Shown here: positions 62,117 through 64,000 of the stretch, piece after piece | Position numbering within the stretch: position 1 is the stretch's first letter | How the letters are laid out: the number at the start of each line of letters is the position of its first letter | Origin: Symbiodinium kawagutii | Taxonomy: Eukaryota; Sar; Dinophyceae; Suessiales; Symbiodiniaceae | Direction: 5' to 3' | Assembly (NCBI GenBank): GCA_009767595.1 | Contig: VSDK01001399.1 | Span: 69,889 to 133,888, forward strand | DNA: 64,000 bases | Program-made: the position numbers and the translations under genes | The notes under the pieces: model-generated | What the model saw: the letters and a program-made list of their open reading frames with translations, nothing else | The model's database searches: none | What the model was told of the DNA's origin: nothing

Positions 62117-62208
62117 GATTGGTGGTTTCAAACATTTTTGTTTTCCCTAGTAATGACTAAATTACTAACAAATGGTTGGTTGACTTGGGGGTTGAAACCA
62201 CCAACCAG
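62117..62208. mobile_element. Family G element, copy 5 (most complete)
   Basis: GATTGGTGGTTTCAAACATT left end and GGGTTGAAACCACCAACCAG right end; arms pair over about 15 bases. Confidence 0.82.
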
Positions 62209-62835
62209 AGAGCAAATAATGATTTCACTACATGGCATGCCCTACTGACTAAAATCATTGGGGCGATACGATTGACACGGCAATTTATAAATAGCAATTA
62301 TCATTGACATTGACAAATCAGATGGTGTTTGACCATGGCCAAGACTGATTGACAAACATCAACCTTCGCTAATAGTGATCATGCTGGCGTTCCTGTAGTA
62401 TGGCTATGAGCCATTCTCAGGCCTGATTGCCAGTTCCAAGCGCCAGAAAGCAGCGGTTAATGGAACGTCACAAGGTGACTTAACACTAGCGACTGGCTGG
62501 TGGTTAAGAGGGAGCTAAGGAGCCACCGGTATCCCAATGGTCCTTGAACGGGGCAGCTGAGGAGATACCAGGAGTGGCCTAATAAATGGTAGAACATGAG
62601 ATGAGAAATCATAAGGTATATTATTCTTTTTTTTTTCTGGATGCAGTATGGGAAAATTCGGTTCATGGGCTTTTTTCACCCATCCTGCTGTCATGCTGTC
62701 GTAGTCCTTTGACACTGAACACCAGATGAGACAAGGAATGGCAAACCGCCATTGAGCTGGATGGCTGGGTGACCTTGTCAATGGAAGGGCATTGCAGTTG
62801 AAGATCCCTGGTGTTGCATCGCCTCTTTGTTCCTA
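62209..62835. other. Spacer, no supported gene
   Basis: Short open frames on both strands without good splice sites. Confidence 0.35.
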
Positions 62836-62839
62836 CAGG

Positions 62840-62970
62840 CGTCCAACGAGACATCATTAAATCTGCTCAAACTTCGCAGCACATTTTTCCTCTGTCCACT
62901 AGCATTCCATTTCTTACTACTTTTCAGGATTTCCTTGATGATTTGTCGCTCTTGCTCTTCGAAAGAAGGA
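62840..62970 (+). CDS. Candidate exon, unknown protein
   Basis: Acceptor CGCCTCTTTGTTCCTACAG/G; frame VQRDIIKSAQTSQHIFPLST, FLTTFQDFLDDLSLLLFERR. Probably the same gene as the next two entries. Confidence 0.48.
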
Positions 62971-63039
62971 TATCATTCCAAATGACAACATCCATCAACA
63001 TCTGTAATTTCAAGTCTTGATTCAATTCATAAAATTGTT

Positions 63040-63190
63040 CATTTCATATTCTTGGTCATAGTCCCTTCCATTCTCTTCATATTCTCTTCATATTCTCTTC
63101 ATATTCTTATTCGTTTCATATTCTTTGTCCATTCTCTTCATATTATATTCATCCTTATTCATTTCATTCTCTTCATTTTCTCATCCATAG
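63040..63190. repeat. TTCATATTCTC pyrimidine-rich repeat leading to an acceptor
   Basis: At least eight imperfect copies of CTTCATATT/CTTCATTTTC ending TTTTCTCATCCATAG. A natural polypyrimidine tract for the exon that follows. Confidence 0.85.
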
Positions 63191-63316
63191 GACTGTCCTT
63201 GGCAGATGGTGAGTCACTCGGCCAGTCGTGCCCTCAGGCGCGTGAGCGCTGCAGAAAGGCTGCAGAAGTTCGTGGAGGCCAACTTGGCGAAACCGAATGC
63301 GCTTGCGCAGCAGTCG
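63191..63316 (+). CDS. Candidate exon, unknown helical protein
   Basis: After CATCCATAG/G. Frame DCPWQMVSHSASRALRRV, SAAERLQKFVEANLAKPN, ALAQQSR. An amphipathic alanine/arginine-rich helix. Donor could be GC, GT or GA between 63286 and 63312; TAG at 63327. Confidence 0.52.
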
Positions 63317-63563
63317 CGAATTTTCTAGATAGACGTGCCGATACAATTGAATATAACTGGGATAATGATATAATTGGACAAGTGGATGACGTACATTATA
63401 TTCTTACATTGTAGATTAATTATATACATAATACATACAGTATTTACATAGATATTACGCACATGATGCACATAATACAATGTACATACTATATCTCACA
63501 TGTGGTCCTCACATGGTATCTTGCTACATTTTGGTCCTCCCATGCTATCTTCCACCTGGCCAG

Positions 63564-63664
63564 GCCTATGCCTCTCGGCTGGAGCCCGATGGTGAGCTCT
63601 CGGTGGCCGAGCTGATGAGCAACAGCCACGTCGCTGGGCGGGCGGAACGGGGGCGACCAAAGGG
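63564..63664 (+). CDS. Candidate exon, unknown protein, next exon of the same gene
   Basis: Acceptor TCCACCTGGCCAG/G; frame AYASRLEPDGELSVAELMSN, SHVAGRAERGRPK, donor GGG/GTGCGAG. GC-rich. Confidence 0.52.
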
Positions 63665-64000
63665 GTGCGAGTTGGGTCAAAGCTTCAAGCAACCAATAGC
63701 TATAATTACCACTACTTAATGGGTATAGCTATTGGTCATATCATAGTGGTTATATTGGTAATTAGTTATATATTACCACTTATAGCTAATAAAGTAACCA
63801 AAGGTTCTAAGGGTTAATTATTACCACTCATTAATGGTTATAAGGCTTATAATTGACAGGTCAATAGCTATAATTTATGGTTATAAAAGGCAAGTAAGTG
63901 GTTCATAATGGTTCATAGTAGCCTTTTTGTAGTGGTTATAATGGTTATCGATGGTCAATGATATGGTAATGAGTCAAGCAGTTAACCAACCAACCAGTGG
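63665..64000. other. AT-rich TATAGCTATTGG repeats and the left end of another family B element
   Basis: Words such as TAATAGTTATA and GGTTATAA; from about 63961 ATGGTAATGAGTCAAGCAGTTAACC is the start of a family B copy cut by the window edge. Confidence 0.6.

Overview
The window looks like nuclear DNA of a dinoflagellate, most likely a Symbiodiniaceae-type or related genome. Four things point there. (1) Just upstream of a minus-strand retrotransposon gag gene at the left edge sit two abutting decamers, TTGGCTCAAG and ATGGCTCAAG, matching the 3' end of the dinoflagellate spliced leader. (2) Short GC-richer coding islands are joined by small introns whose donors include GC and GA as well as GT. 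(3) The islands that join into phase-consistent chains are all on the + strand, as in dinoflagellate unidirectional gene arrays. (4) One chain reads as a paraquat-inducible protein A (PqiA)-like membrane protein, a family I remember as common in these genomes. No bacterial-style operons, rRNA, tRNA or CRISPR were seen.

Layout: 0-0.7 kb retroelement gag (minus) with spliced-leader relics, then a CCAA microsatellite. 1-17 kb isolated candidate exons, several copies of hairpin element families A and B, and a 159-bp tandem array at 7.07-8.06 kb. 18.5-21.0 kb gene A; 21.8-22.2 kb small gene B; 23.7-24.1 kb end of gene C; 24.5-26 kb more exons and a 13-N assembly gap; 27.2-28.8 kb gene E; 30.6-31.1 kb gene F; 33.7-36.1 kb gene G; 36.5-38.2 kb gene H; 40-41 kb terminal exons; 41.5 kb and 51.4-54.1 kb PqiA-like exons (gene J); 45.3-46.0 kb gene K; 46.7-47.1 kb gene L; 54.5-54.8 kb another short gene end; 56.0-56.3 kb gene M; further exons to the right edge.

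At least six families of short inverted-repeat elements (here called A, B, D, E/F, G plus solitary hairpins) fill introns and spacers. Several carry GT and AG at symmetric positions in their terminal inverted repeats and meet exons exactly at splice sites, so they behave like introner-type or intron-forming elements. Some are bounded by unusually long direct repeats (19-44 bp). This is the most interesting system in the window.

Limits: exons are short and random open frames of 50-100 codons are expected here by the thousand, so most exon calls rest on splice signals plus reading-phase agreement and are given moderate or low confidence. No function is claimed except for gag and the PqiA-like gene.
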